A stretch of 64,000 bases of DNA from Psychrobacter urativorans (GCF_904846695.1 NZ_CAJHBR010000015.1:1-64000), one strand, 5' to 3'; shown: positions 1 to 9,901, counted from the first letter of the stretch. The notes: a model not told the origin generated them from the sequence alone. Made by a program: numbers and translations.

Positions 1-37
1 ATTGTATTCTGTATTAATTTTTAGTAAGGTTTAGAAC

Positions 38-91
38 ATGAAACTAAATATTAACGAAAACGGATATATAGGGTTTCCTGTTGAAATATAA
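38..91 (+). CDS. possible 17-codon leader ORF
   Basis: An ATG at 38, preceded by a TAAGG-like ribosome site, opens a 17-residue frame (MKLNINENGYIGFPVEI) that stops 11 bases inside the next gene, whose own start is TTG at 81. The overlap would allow translational coupling. No family is recognised, and a frame this short could be chance. Confidence 0.2.
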   Translation: MKLNINENGYIGFPVEI

Positions 92-1649
92 TATAACAAG
101 CCTATCGAAGCGAAAACATTCATCTTGCATTTTGCTATTACTCAAAAGCATGATGTTGCTACTAGTAGGTCTATATTTAACAGTTTCGACCCAAGCCGTA
201 GTAAATGACATCCAAATTAATAGTTTGATTGGACAAGCTATTCAGACACATCCGTTAGTAGGGTCAGCTCGTGCCAGTCAGCAAGCAACAACTGAGGGTA
301 TTACTGCTGCTAAGTTAAATTTGCTACCTACACCTAGTGTTTCTTCTGGTTATGACAATGAAAGTGATTTTATATCGCAAATTACCCTACGTCAGGCCTT
401 GTGGACAGGAGGTGAGTTGACTGCCAATGTCAATCAAGCAATATTCGATGATAAAGCGGCAGTTGAGAATATCTACGAGCAGCAAAACACAGTCGCCAAA
501 ATAGCTATTGGAGCATGGAAAGACTATATTCAGGCGCTTGCACAGCAGAATATTCATTCAGAAACCCTCAACCAGCTCAGCGGATTTGATGCATCAATGC
601 AACGCCGTGTCAATCAAGGAGTGTCAGCACGTATTGAATTAGATTTGGTAACTAACCGTATCTTGCAAGAGCAAACAGCCTATCAGGCAGCTGTAGAACA
701 GCAACGTATAGCGGTCGCTAGACTTGAGCAAATTATTGGAGAAAGGCTAGCGGAAAATATTGATAACACTTTACCTGATATCAAGTTTTTGGTTAATCAA
801 GCCAAGCAGCAATCGATTAACTTTGAACAAATGGCATTTGATCTAACCAGTTTCTACAATCCAATCGTTATTAAACAACATTTTCAGGTTGAGTCAGCTA
901 AGCAAAATGTAAAAGCCCGACAGGCAGCTAAATATCCAAGCATTTATGCGCAATATGAACATACTTATTATCATCAAGATAATAGCAATGAGGGTCAGTT
1001 CTCTTTAGGACTGAGCTATGATCCAGGCGCTGGATTTTCTAATTTAGCATTAGCACGTGCTTCGCAAGCTGAGGTTGATAGCTTAATACAAAACCAAGAG
1101 GCGGCGCGACGCAATGTAATTGAAGATATACAAGTACAGTATCAGCAGTTCGTTAGTGCTCGTGATCGTGAGACTTCGTTAGTGGCGGCTGTAGCTGGGG
1201 CTCAAATCGTAGTTAGCTCTTATCAGCGTCAGTTTATAGCTGGTCGCAAGTCTTGGCTTGAGGTACTTAATGCCGTTCGTGAACACAGTGACTATCAAGT
1301 GCAATTGGTACAAACACGTACTACGTTATTAGCGTCTTTTTATAATCTACAAGTCGATTTTGGCTTGATGCAATGGCAAGACTTTAATGTCAATCGTCAA
1401 CCAGTGCGGTTGTTTAATTCGTTAGATCCAGTAAGAGAGTGGTTAAACAGCCAAGATCAAAATATCGATAAAACAGACTTTCAAACCATTCAAAGTCGAA
1501 GATTTCCCAGTCTGCCGCTTGGCTATAAGCCAAAGTTACAGGACAGTTATAGGGACGTTAAGTTACCAGCTGCTGCAGAGTATAAGCTAGGTAATGATGA
1601 GCTTCTGATAGTTGATGATAATTATAATATTACGCCCATATTTGAGTAA
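81..1649 (+). CDS. TolC/LapE-type outer-membrane efflux protein of a type I secretion system
   Basis: Outer-membrane channel component of a type I secretion system. The 522-residue product begins with a positively charged stretch and a hydrophobic signal segment, with a likely cleavage after STQA near residue 39. Two outer-membrane-efflux repeats follow, with long Q/A-rich coiled-coil helices and the typical LWTGGEL segment near residue 110. The last 85 or so residues (after FGLMQWQDFN) are a polar extension beyond the usual TolC core. The start is TTG at 81, with an AGGG element 7 bases upstream; ATG at 150 would cut the charged part of the signal sequence. The ABC transporter and membrane-fusion genes follow directly on the same strand, as in lapEBC-like loci. 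Family assignment is firm; the name LapE is by context. Confidence 0.88.
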   Translation: MKYNITSLSKRKHSSCILLLLKSMMLLLVGLYLTVSTQAVVNDIQINSLIGQAIQTHPLVGSARASQQATTEGITAAKLNLLPTPSVSSGYDNESDFISQITLRQALWTGGELTANVNQAIFDDKAAVENIYEQQNTVAKIAIGAWKDYIQALAQQNIHSETLNQLSGFDASMQRRVNQGVSARIELDLVTNRILQEQTAYQAAVEQQRIAVARLEQIIGERLAENIDNTLPDIKFLVNQAKQQSINFEQMAFDLTSFYNPIVIKQHFQVESAKQNVKARQAAKYPSIYAQYEHTYYHQDNSNEGQFSLGLSYDPGAGFSNLALARASQAEVDSLIQNQEAARRNVIEDIQVQYQQFVSARDRETSLVAAVAGAQIVVSSYQRQFIAGRKSWLEVLNAVREHSDYQVQLVQTRTTLLASFYNLQVDFGLMQWQDFNVNRQPVRLFNSLDPVREWLNSQDQNIDKTDFQTIQSRRFPSLPLGYKPKLQDSYRDVKLPAAAEYKLGNDELLIVDDNYNITPIFE

Positions 1650-1780
1650 CGCAATGCAACAAAGGGTCGATAGCGCAAAATAATAAAGCCAAAATAAAAA
1701 GTAAGCAGTCAATAAAAGATAGCTAAAAAGACACCTATAGCGAATTTTGATTATTCTTAAATAATTAATAAGTGATTCTT

Positions 1781-4057
1781 ATGAGCGAAAATTTATCGTC
1801 TACACCTATATTAGTATCAGCATCCTCATCTATAACTAATGCTATAGATCTCAAGAAGCACCAGCAAGATAGGGGCTGTGAGATGATACAGACTTTGACC
1901 GATGCATTGAGATATTTACTTAGCCAACAAGGATACCCTATAGACAATATCCGTCTGCATGACATGGTGGAGCGTCATAGCAATATGTCAGCTAAGCCAA
2001 GCAAAAACGTTCACCAATTGGGCAGAGTTATTGCTGTACTAAATGGCATTGGTATAGACGATATACCTAAAATATTAGCGCAACCAGATGCAGCATTTTT
2101 ACCATTATTGGCTTATAGAAGTGATATCGGCTGGGGCATCATCAATAATCAAACACCGCAAGGGACTTGGAACTTTCGCCAAGAAAACAGCCAGACATTG
2201 AGCAGTATTGATGATTTAGAGCTGATATTACGGATTCGTTTAACTGATCAGCACATAAAGCAGCGCAAGTCCTCATTTAACGACTTACTCAAGTCAGATT
2301 TAGGTAACTATAAAGGTATTTTCGCCGAAGCTATTGTGGCCAGCTTTTTAATAAATATGCTAGCACTCGCTGTGTCGTTGTTTTCTATGCAAGTTTACGA
2401 TCGGGTCATACCAACGCGTAGTGAATACACGCTTATTATATTAGCGAGTGGAGTATTGCTAATAATTATGTTCGAAGCTTTTATGAAGTTTGCGCGTGCT
2501 CGAATAATGGATAAGGTGGCTATCGGTTTAGATCAATATTTATCTCGAGAAGTATTTGAACGGTTATTAAAAGTGCGAATTGATCAACTGCCAGGTTCGG
2601 TGGGCTCTATGGCCGCACAATTGCGCGGCTATGAGCAAGTGCGTAGTTTTTTCACCGCTAGTACTTTATTTGGTCTCGTTGATTTACCGATGACTATTAT
2701 TTTTGTTACTTTAATAGCGTTTATTGGTTCACCTTTAGTAGCGGTAGTCCCAGTCATCGCTGCTGTGTTAGCTATTACTATGGGTCTATTGGCTCGTAAA
2801 CGCATAGACATGATCGCTGCTGAAGGGGCTTCTGCTTCTTACTATAAAACGGGGTTGTTAGTAGAGACAGTAGAAGGGGTTGAGACTATTAAAGCTGGGG
2901 CAGGGAGCTGGAAATTCTTATCGCGTTGGCTTGATGTTATGAGCATTACTATAAAAAATGATTTGGATATGAAGCATGCTAATGACAATCTCAGTTATTT
3001 TACTCAAATGCTACAGCAGGTGAGCTATGTGAGTATTGTGATTGTAGGTTCTTTCGTAGTCATACGAGGGGATATGACTATGGGTGGCCTTATTGCCTGC
3101 TCAATTCTAGGGGGCAGAGTACTAGCCCCAGTTATGGCATTACCTGGTCTGCTGGTGCAATATGCGCATGCTAAAGCCGCTAAGGTCAATATTGAAGCGC
3201 TGTTTGAACTAGAACAAGACAATCATAATATTACTTATCCTTTATCACCTACTAGTATCAAAGGTAATTATCTATGTGAAAATTTAGTATTTAATTACCA
3301 AGATAATGATAGATCAGCTATCAATGTGCAGAAGCTATCGATTCGACCAGGCGAGCGTATTGCTATTTTAGGTCCTATTGGCTCTGGAAAGTCTACCTTG
3401 TTAAAAGTGCTATCAGGTCTCTATGCGCCTACTGAAGGACGAGTTTTATTGGATGGTTTAGATATCCAACAGATTAGCCGAGAAACTTTAAGTGAGCGTC
3501 TAGGTTACTTACAGCAAGATCATCGGCTATTTCAAGGAACCTTAAGAGAGAATCTATTGATTGGTATGCCAGCCCCTAACGATGATGTTCTGCAACAAGT
3601 AATAAATAGAACAGGACTGATTAATTTAGTCGCTAGTCACTCAAGCGGGCTTGATCTACCTATTAGTGAAGGGGGTAAAGGATTATCAGGAGGACAAAAG
3701 CAATTGGTGGCGTTCACTAGACTATTACTAACTAAACCTGACGTATTCTTGTTAGATGAGCCTACCGCTTCAATGGACAATAAACAAGAGCAGCGCTGTC
3801 TACAAGTGCTCAAGCAACAGCTAATAGAAGGTCAAACTTTAATAGTGGCAACCCATAAGTCCGTGCTATTAGAATTGGTTGATAGACTAATTATTATGGA
3901 CAATCAACGCATCATTATCGATGGTCCAAAACAGGTCGTACTTGATGCACTTAGAAGACAAGACAAGGTACCTAATAAACCTAAGCAACCGAGTGAGATA
4001 CAGAATGTAGCAAAGCCTGTGATAGCCAAAAACTCTATAGACCAACAAGGGAAATAA
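1781..4057 (+). CDS. type I secretion ABC transporter/ATPase (LapB/RtxB-like)
   Basis: Inner-membrane permease-ATPase that drives export of a large protein, probably an RTX or BapA/LapA-type adhesin. In order: an N-terminal C39-like domain (about residues 30-160) with no cysteine in a catalytic peptidase context, as in HlyB/LapB-type exporters that do not cleave a leader; a six-helix ABC transmembrane domain (about 190-460); and a nucleotide-binding domain with Walker A GPIGSGKST (531-539), signature LSGGQ (635-639) and Walker B VFLLDEP (655-661). A histidine (ATHKS) lies at the switch position. ATG at 1781 is preferred over GTG at 1772 because the longer form adds only three residues; neither has a strong ribosome site. 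It ends two bases before the membrane-fusion gene, so the two are co-transcribed. The substrate gene is not in this window. Confidence 0.9.
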   Translation: MSENLSSTPILVSASSSITNAIDLKKHQQDRGCEMIQTLTDALRYLLSQQGYPIDNIRLHDMVERHSNMSAKPSKNVHQLGRVIAVLNGIGIDDIPKILAQPDAAFLPLLAYRSDIGWGIINNQTPQGTWNFRQENSQTLSSIDDLELILRIRLTDQHIKQRKSSFNDLLKSDLGNYKGIFAEAIVASFLINMLALAVSLFSMQVYDRVIPTRSEYTLIILASGVLLIIMFEAFMKFARARIMDKVAIGLDQYLSREVFERLLKVRIDQLPGSVGSMAAQLRGYEQVRSFFTASTLFGLVDLPMTIIFVTLIAFIGSPLVAVVPVIAAVLAITMGLLARKRIDMIAAEGASASYYKTGLLVETVEGVETIKAGAGSWKFLSRWLDVMSITIKNDLDMKHANDNLSYFTQMLQQVSYVSIVIVGSFVVIRGDMTMGGLIACSILGGRVLAPVMALPGLLVQYAHAKAAKVNIEALFELEQDNHNITYPLSPTSIKGNYLCENLVFNYQDNDRSAINVQKLSIRPGERIAILGPIGSGKSTLLKVLSGLYAPTEGRVLLDGLDIQQISRETLSERLGYLQQDHRLFQGTLRENLLIGMPAPNDDVLQQVINRTGLINLVASHSSGLDLPISEGGKGLSGGQKQLVAFTRLLLTKPDVFLLDEPTASMDNKQEQRCLQVLKQQLIEGQTLIVATHKSVLLELVDRLIIMDNQRIIIDGPKQVVLDALRRQDKVPNKPKQPSEIQNVAKPVIAKNSIDQQGK

Positions 4058-4059
4058 TT

Positions 4060-5229
4060 ATGGCAGAATATAAATATACACCCACTACACCCAAAGTTGG
4101 TCGCTCAAGATTGAGTATTTGGATTGGCGTTATCGGTATTATAGCGTTACTGGTATGGGCATCATTCGCCAAGATTGATCAAGTGACTCGGGCCAAAGCG
4201 ACGGTGATAGCTAGTGCTCGTACTCAAGAGATTCAGGCATCAGAGGGCGGTGTTTTGACTCAACTGGCTGTAGTAGAAGGTCAGGAGGTTAAAGAAGGTC
4301 AGCTATTGGTAGTTTTAGAAGAGGAACGTGCTCAAGCTGCTGTAGATAATTCAGCTTCTAAGATGGCGGCATTAAAAGCCAGATTGTCACGCTTAAATGC
4401 TGAGATATTTGAGAGGTCTTTAGTATTTCCTGACGATATAAAAGGCTATTCTGACTATATCCAGAACCAAACGGCACTATATAATCGACGACGTCAGGCC
4501 ATCAATGAAGAGGTTTCATCTCTAAAAAAAATGCTAGCATTGGCTGATAGAGAGTTAAGTATGAATGAGCCATTATTAGAATATGGCGATGTCAGTCAAG
4601 CCGATGTTATTAAGCTAAACCGTCAAGTTGCTGATATTGAAGCTCAGATTAGTAATAAAAAGAATAAGTATTTTGAGGAAGCGCAAGCAGAAATGACTAA
4701 GGCACAAGAAGAGCTAGATGTCGAAATAGAACTATTGCGTGATCGAGCACAAGTATTAGCAGAAAAGCGTCTCATGGCACCAACTGCAGGCAAGATAAAA
4801 AATATTAACGTAACTACTATTGGTGGAGTGGTCAAACCTGGAGAAATCATTATGCAAATTCTGCCCACTAGTAGTGATTTAATCGTTGAAGCCAAAGTAA
4901 GACCTACTGATATTGCTTATGTCAAAGAAGGTCAAGATGCTACTGTAAAGCTTGACTCTTATGATTATTCCATCTTCGGTGCGATGACTGGTAGTGTCAA
5001 TTACATCAGCCCAGATACTTTGATGGAGCAGACACCTAAAGGAGAAGAACCTTATTATCGAGTATTGATTAGGATCACTGGGGCTGAGTTCAAAAAGGGT
5101 AGTGATGAAATCGTCATTAAGCCCGGTATGACGGCATCTGTTGATATCAAGGCAATGGAGCGCACCGTGTTGTCTTACCTAACTAAGCCCATTACTAAGA
5201 CCTTATCAGAAGGTTTAGGCGAACGCTAA
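4060..5229 (+). CDS. HlyD/LapC-family membrane fusion protein
   Basis: Periplasmic adaptor linking the ABC transporter to the TolC-like channel. The 389-residue protein has a short cytoplasmic N-terminus, one membrane segment (about residues 20-37, IWIGVIGIIALLVWASF), a lipoyl half-motif, a long paired coiled coil (about 95-240), the second lipoyl half (LMAPTAGKIKNINVTTIGG) and a beta-barrel C-terminal part with the conserved segment VIKPGMTASVDI. This is the usual type I secretion HlyD length and order. A ribosome site (AGGGA) lies 6 bases before ATG, inside the end of the transporter gene. No terminator follows in the next 240 bases. Confidence 0.9.
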   Translation: MAEYKYTPTTPKVGRSRLSIWIGVIGIIALLVWASFAKIDQVTRAKATVIASARTQEIQASEGGVLTQLAVVEGQEVKEGQLLVVLEEERAQAAVDNSASKMAALKARLSRLNAEIFERSLVFPDDIKGYSDYIQNQTALYNRRRQAINEEVSSLKKMLALADRELSMNEPLLEYGDVSQADVIKLNRQVADIEAQISNKKNKYFEEAQAEMTKAQEELDVEIELLRDRAQVLAEKRLMAPTAGKIKNINVTTIGGVVKPGEIIMQILPTSSDLIVEAKVRPTDIAYVKEGQDATVKLDSYDYSIFGAMTGSVNYISPDTLMEQTPKGEEPYYRVLIRITGAEFKKGSDEIVIKPGMTASVDIKAMERTVLSYLTKPITKTLSEGLGER

Positions 5230-5408
5230 ATCACTGATAAAAAGCTAATTTCTAGGTAATAGCTAGCTTAATTTTAATTTTGTTAATAACAAAGTAGTTC
5301 ATCTGGACATGCGCTGTTGATCGCTTATCAGGCTAGCTATATATATTGACTAAGCCGCAGAGATAATATTCATTTATTGCCATATAAGGTATAAATCTGC
5401 TATCTTGT

Positions 5409-5430
5409 GTATATGCACAAGTGCATATAC
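5409..5430. promoter_or_regulatory. 22-bp perfect inverted repeat, candidate operator
   Basis: GTATATGCAC, two bases AA, then GTGCATATAC: ten-base arms with perfect symmetry. It lies 113 bases before the likely start of the ligase-fusion gene, in a 313-base gap after the secretion operon. No T-run follows, so it is not an intrinsic terminator. It fits a dimeric repressor or activator site; the protein is unknown. Confidence 0.45.
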
Positions 5431-5542
5431 TCTGCAATTGCAAACTTACTGTGATGATGGTTAAAGATATATTCGAATAGCTAAGTATATTATCACCCAC
5501 GGTTTGCTACTGCTCTTCTTCGTTAGTTTGAGGATGCTAAAA

Positions 5543-8500
5543 ATGCGAACAGATATACTAGCTAAGAAGGGTGATATTTATAAAGACCATAATCATAATA
5601 ATTTAATCAACTATTTGAAAGCTAACCTTGCGGCTATCTATGACAACTGGCTGCAAACTCATCTTAGTCAAATAAGTGATAATGGAAAAATAAAGGATAG
5701 AGTTATGGATACTCTACCTAACACTTTTATTCTGTCTGTATCCGATGGTCATAAAAGAGCTAAAACCATCTCGTTTATTATGAAAGATTTATTGACAGTA
5801 GAAGGTTTAGAGAACAATGATGGCAGTGCTAAATTTATAACCAATAGCAGTGACAGATTTGCTAATTTTGAAAAAATAATAACTGTAGTTATCGCAAAAA
5901 TAGAGAAATTATCAGTAAAGTTTACAGGCTCTATTACTTGGCTAAGGCTTGAATGGATTACCCAAGCATCATCTACAACGTGGAAAGAATTTCAGCAGGA
6001 TCTTAGAAAGTTTAAGAGAAACTATTATCGCTCTGGTATTGCTTTTACAGGAATACGTGAGCCTTGGTTGTTGCTTTCCGAGATGGAGATGAATGCTAAT
6101 GCTTGTCTGTATATGGGTAACTCAATCTCACATGCTGGCGTAAATACCACTAATTTTAACCGTTACTTTATAGCCCGTCATGGTGTCAGCCAATTGCCTG
6201 CTTTCAATGATGATTTAGCCGTGATTAACTTTAATACTGCTGGTATATTTATTGATGGAAAAACTGGAGAATATTACAACCTTGAGACCCAGCCACGTTT
6301 CAAAGGTCATCGCGCTTTATTGCCCTTATCAGCAAAGACTACTCAGCCTATAATCAAGATGGCTACAGAGTACCTGTCCAAACAAGTCCAGCCATCAGGC
6401 CAATATGTTTATGGTCATTTTCCCTGCTTTGGTCGCACGATAGATACTTATAATAGCTTACGTCATGCCAGTAGTACTTATGCGCTGATAGAAGGCTATG
6501 AGGCTTGCTGTAAGTTTGACAGGTCAACAGTAGATGATACTAACAACGATGTAAGCGTGTCATCAGCAACGCCTGTAAAACTAAGCCTAAGGCAAATGCA
6601 AAGCGACATCGACAAAGCAATGGGCTATTTAATCCATCAGCTGATGCAGACTTATGATGACAAAGCCTATGTTGTTGATACGGGGGGAGAGATTAAACTA
6701 GGCGCAAATGCGGTGGCTATCTTAGCACTAGTGAAGTATTTGCAAGTGTTTACGGATACGCCAAAAGCCGATAGCTATCACGCGTTAGCAGAAAAGCTCG
6801 CGCTAGGCATTCTGGCGATGCAGCAAGAGGATGGCAGCTTTGTACATGTGCTGCATAGTAAAGACTTAACCCTTAAAGCTAAAAATCGCATCATCTATTA
6901 TGATGGCGAGGCTGCATTCGCGCTAATGCGTCTGTATGGATTGACTAAAGATGAGCGTTGGCTAGACTGTGTTACTCGTGCTTTTGACTATTTCATCGAA
7001 GCTAAACACCATCAAGCGCATGATCACTGGCTATCGTACTGCTCAAACGAGCTGATTATTTATAAGCATGAAAGGAAATACTTTCAGTTCGCAGTCAATA
7101 ATATTGCAGGCTATACCGATTTTATAAAAAATCGCATCACCACTTTTCCGACCCTGCTTGAGCTATCAATGGCATTTCACAAAATGCTGTTAAAGCTAGA
7201 CGAGCATCCAGAGTTTCACCAAGTGTTAGCAGGTTTTGATATTCAAGGGTTTTATCAGGCATTGCATGCCCGTGCCAATCATCTACTGAATGGTTTTTTC
7301 TTTCCAGAGGTGGCGATGTTTTACAAGTTGCCGCAAACGATTTTGCATGGTTTTTTTATCCGTCACCACTCGTTTAGAGTACGTATAGATGATGTCGAGC
7401 ATTATCTATCAGGGTTGATTGCTTATCAGCAACTATTAGCAACAACAACTTATCCAAAATTAGCCTGTAAAAATACTCAGGTCCAGTCCATAAAATTAGA
7501 TAACTCACATTTACAATCCTCTGTGTTAACCGCTGATGCGCTAGTAGTGGCAACTAAAGGAATATGGCTATCAGAACCAGCAGAAAGTTGGTCGGCGACA
7601 GGCGTTTGTATTTGGCCGCCTAGCTTTAAGCCTAATCAGGTGATCGTTGCTCGGGGTAAAACTATGGCAGTAGGCTACCTATCAAAAAATACGATCGAAT
7701 CTTTAGTCACAAAAGGTGCTGCTGCGATTATTACCGATGATCTATTAGCATATAAAGATATGGGCGTTCCTGTACTGCAAGTTTCCAATGTGCGTCAAGC
7801 GACTATTGATATAGGTCGTTATACCCGGCAAGCTTTCAACGGTCATATTATTGGTGTTACAGGTAGTGCTGGCAAAACAACTACAGTCAATATGTTAGCG
7901 CACACTTTAAACGGCTTTGGTGGTGCCAGTTATACAGAGTCTAGTGCGAATCTACCAGTAGGGATAGCATGGAATTTATCTTGTATGTCTCATTCTATTA
8001 ACTATTGGGTATTAGAAATGGCGATTGGCTCTATGTCTATCAATACTGACTTGGTGCGGCCTGATATCGCGGTAATTACCAATATTGCACCAGCTCATCT
8101 TGATTATCACTATAACGTTGAAAATATTGCCCTAAAAAAATCTCGTATTTTCAAAGGTATGGCACCAGGCTCTTTAGCAGTCGTGTGCCGAGATATTGAG
8201 CAATATAATTTGATTGAAGGCCTAGCAAATAGTTGGGGTATTCATATCATCAGCTATGGTCAACATCAGCAAGCTATGATAAAACTGCTCAGCTATGATG
8301 AAAAAAATGTGCAAGCGCACATTGCTATTAATGATCAGACTTATACCCTTAATATGGCAGCACAAGGTCGGCATATGGTATTAAATGCGCTAGCTATCTT
8401 AGCCGTAGTCGCCCATTACCAGTTATCTATTGATGAAGCTATTACTAGTTTAGAGACGTTTGCACCTGTCACTGGGCGAGGGGCAATAGTTAAGAAGACT

Positions 8501-8887
8501 TATAATACTATGCCCATTACCCTTTACGATGAAGCTTATAACGCTAATCCATTATCGATGCGTGCTGCACTCATAGCCTTTGAGCAGTCGTCAATTTCTG
8601 CTCAGCATAAAATACTGATTTTAGGTGATATGTTGGAGCTGGGTAATGATAGTCGAAAATATCATCTGGAGTTGGCTACTGTCATTGAAAAAGTGAGTTT
8701 TAGAGATTTAATTTTGGTTGGTAAGCACAGCAAAGTATTGGCTGATGAGCTGCAAGAATCGGATATAGAATCTCATTATTTTAAAAATACAAAAGCTCTG
8801 GCTAGTCAACTACCTAAGTTTATTAGAGGCAATGATCATGTTTTTATCAAAGCCTCTAATAGTATCGGTTTGAATAAGCTATTTTAG
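5543..8887 (+). CDS. fusion of an all-helical toroid-like region with a MurF-type Mur ligase
   Basis: The C-terminal 450 residues form a complete Mur-ligase unit of MurF type: an N-terminal substrate-binding part (about 665-765), an ATP-binding P-loop GVTGSAGKTT (771-780), the central segment LEMAIGSMS followed by VITNIAPAHLDYH, the MurF-like motif DEAYNANP (996-1003) and DMLELG (1029-1034). No catalytic element is visibly lost, so an ATP-dependent amide-bond ligase is expected. The first 660 residues are not Mur-like. Residues about 370-600 contain repeated helix pairs with W/F-rich turns (QQEDGSFVHVL, DGEAAFALMRLYGL), resembling alpha/alpha-toroid enzymes such as six-hairpin glycosidases or epimerases; this is an appearance, not an assignment. 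No signal peptide is seen, so the protein is probably cytoplasmic. ATG 5543 is chosen because GAGG lies 9 bases upstream; a TTG frame reaches 5504. A D,D-peptidase homologue follows after 79 bases. Substrate and product are unknown. Confidence 0.8.
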   Translation: MRTDILAKKGDIYKDHNHNNLINYLKANLAAIYDNWLQTHLSQISDNGKIKDRVMDTLPNTFILSVSDGHKRAKTISFIMKDLLTVEGLENNDGSAKFITNSSDRFANFEKIITVVIAKIEKLSVKFTGSITWLRLEWITQASSTTWKEFQQDLRKFKRNYYRSGIAFTGIREPWLLLSEMEMNANACLYMGNSISHAGVNTTNFNRYFIARHGVSQLPAFNDDLAVINFNTAGIFIDGKTGEYYNLETQPRFKGHRALLPLSAKTTQPIIKMATEYLSKQVQPSGQYVYGHFPCFGRTIDTYNSLRHASSTYALIEGYEACCKFDRSTVDDTNNDVSVSSATPVKLSLRQMQSDIDKAMGYLIHQLMQTYDDKAYVVDTGGEIKLGANAVAILALVKYLQVFTDTPKADSYHALAEKLALGILAMQQEDGSFVHVLHSKDLTLKAKNRIIYYDGEAAFALMRLYGLTKDERWLDCVTRAFDYFIEAKHHQAHDHWLSYCSNELIIYKHERKYFQFAVNNIAGYTDFIKNRITTFPTLLELSMAFHKMLLKLDEHPEFHQVLAGFDIQGFYQALHARANHLLNGFFFPEVAMFYKLPQTILHGFFIRHHSFRVRIDDVEHYLSGLIAYQQLLATTTYPKLACKNTQVQSIKLDNSHLQSSVLTADALVVATKGIWLSEPAESWSATGVCIWPPSFKPNQVIVARGKTMAVGYLSKNTIESLVTKGAAAIITDDLLAYKDMGVPVLQVSNVRQATIDIGRYTRQAFNGHIIGVTGSAGKTTTVNMLAHTLNGFGGASYTESSANLPVGIAWNLSCMSHSINYWVLEMAIGSMSINTDLVRPDIAVITNIAPAHLDYHYNVENIALKKSRIFKGMAPGSLAVVCRDIEQYNLIEGLANSWGIHIISYGQHQQAMIKLLSYDEKNVQAHIAINDQTYTLNMAAQGRHMVLNALAILAVVAHYQLSIDEAITSLETFAPVTGRGAIVKKTYNTMPITLYDEAYNANPLSMRAALIAFEQSSISAQHKILILGDMLELGNDSRKYHLELATVIEKVSFRDLILVGKHSKVLADELQESDIESHYFKNTKALASQLPKFIRGNDHVFIKASNSIGLNKLF

Positions 8888-8966
8888 TCTAGTTAGAACT
8901 TGATAGTAGTAATAATGACGATATTGCAACTGTGAATGATAATATTCCTAAGGTGACTACTATATT

Positions 8967-9743
8967 ATGCAAAGTATCTATACTAACGCTGCTATATCAG
9001 TTGAAAGCTTTACCTTGAATAGTAGCGAGATCAGTAATCAAAGTTTCATAACCTCTATTCGGCCGACAACGACAAAAATGATGGCGTCATTGGCTAAGTT
9101 GATGACGGTTATGCTAGCTTGGGATAAAATCAAACAGGATAATCTCGACCCTGCAGTGACTTTGATTGAAATGCCCGTGGACTTATTAAGAGGGAGTAGT
9201 GATTACTACAAGTTCTATAAAAAAGGCGAAAAAATCTCTTTATCAACGCTTATCCAATCCACTTTGATCGCCAGTTCTAATGAAGCTGCCTATGCACTAG
9301 CTTGTTGGCATTCTGGTAGTGAGAGCTATTTTATACCCCAAATGATTCGTAAATCACATATGCTTGGCCTTACAAACAGCCATTATACTAGCTGTTCAGG
9401 TCTTGAGAGAAGTGCTTATACTACTGCCCAAGATATGAGTAAGCTTGCAAAGGTATTTGTCAGCAAGTACACCACATTAGCTTCCTACTGCTCTTTAAAA
9501 TATTTTGAATTTAATGGTAAAAAAGTTTCTAATACTAATAAACTGCTACTTTCTCATGCCGCTGTCATAGGACTGAAAACAGGTAATCTTGTGGGTATTG
9601 GGTCCAATTTAATCAACTATTGGATCGATGAGGATGTGCACTATATAAGCATTGTGTTGGGCGCTGAAAGTCAAGAGAGTTGCTATGAGCTATCTAAAAG
9701 AATTATGCATAATTATGCTTCTTTAACAGCATCTGAAAGTTGA
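8967..9743 (+). CDS. D-alanyl-D-alanine carboxypeptidase-like serine hydrolase (S11 type) without signal peptide
   Basis: The 258-residue protein has the three penicillin-binding-fold motifs in order: SxxK as SLAK (41-44), SxN as SSN (103-105) and KTG (204-206). A serine acyl-enzyme D,D-peptidase or related amidohydrolase is therefore expected. Unlike DacA/DacC there is no signal peptide, no C-terminal amphipathic anchor and no beta-sandwich tail; the protein starts immediately at the catalytic fold. An in-frame stop at 8949 rules out an upstream start. If it is not exported by another route, it must act in the cytoplasm, the same compartment as the preceding MurF-like ligase. TAAGG lies 13 bases before ATG, an unusually long spacing. 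It probably shares a transcript with the fusion gene. Confidence 0.8.
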   Translation: MQSIYTNAAISVESFTLNSSEISNQSFITSIRPTTTKMMASLAKLMTVMLAWDKIKQDNLDPAVTLIEMPVDLLRGSSDYYKFYKKGEKISLSTLIQSTLIASSNEAAYALACWHSGSESYFIPQMIRKSHMLGLTNSHYTSCSGLERSAYTTAQDMSKLAKVFVSKYTTLASYCSLKYFEFNGKKVSNTNKLLLSHAAVIGLKTGNLVGIGSNLINYWIDEDVHYISIVLGAESQESCYELSKRIMHNYASLTASES

Positions 9744-9901
9744 TGAGCTATAAAAATATGACAACTTGTTACCACGATATTGATATCAGGCTAAGCTAGT
9801 TATATAGGTGGCAATAATGGTTAATAGCATGATGAGGCTCACTAGAATAAAGATTAAAGCATTTTTTGGTTTTCACCTTATTATATGGGCGAGTACATAA
9901 T

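Noticed and set aside
5230..5542. cargo gene for the type I secretion system
   Set aside because: The gap is only 313 bases, and the following proteins have no RTX-type repeats or C-terminal secretion signal.
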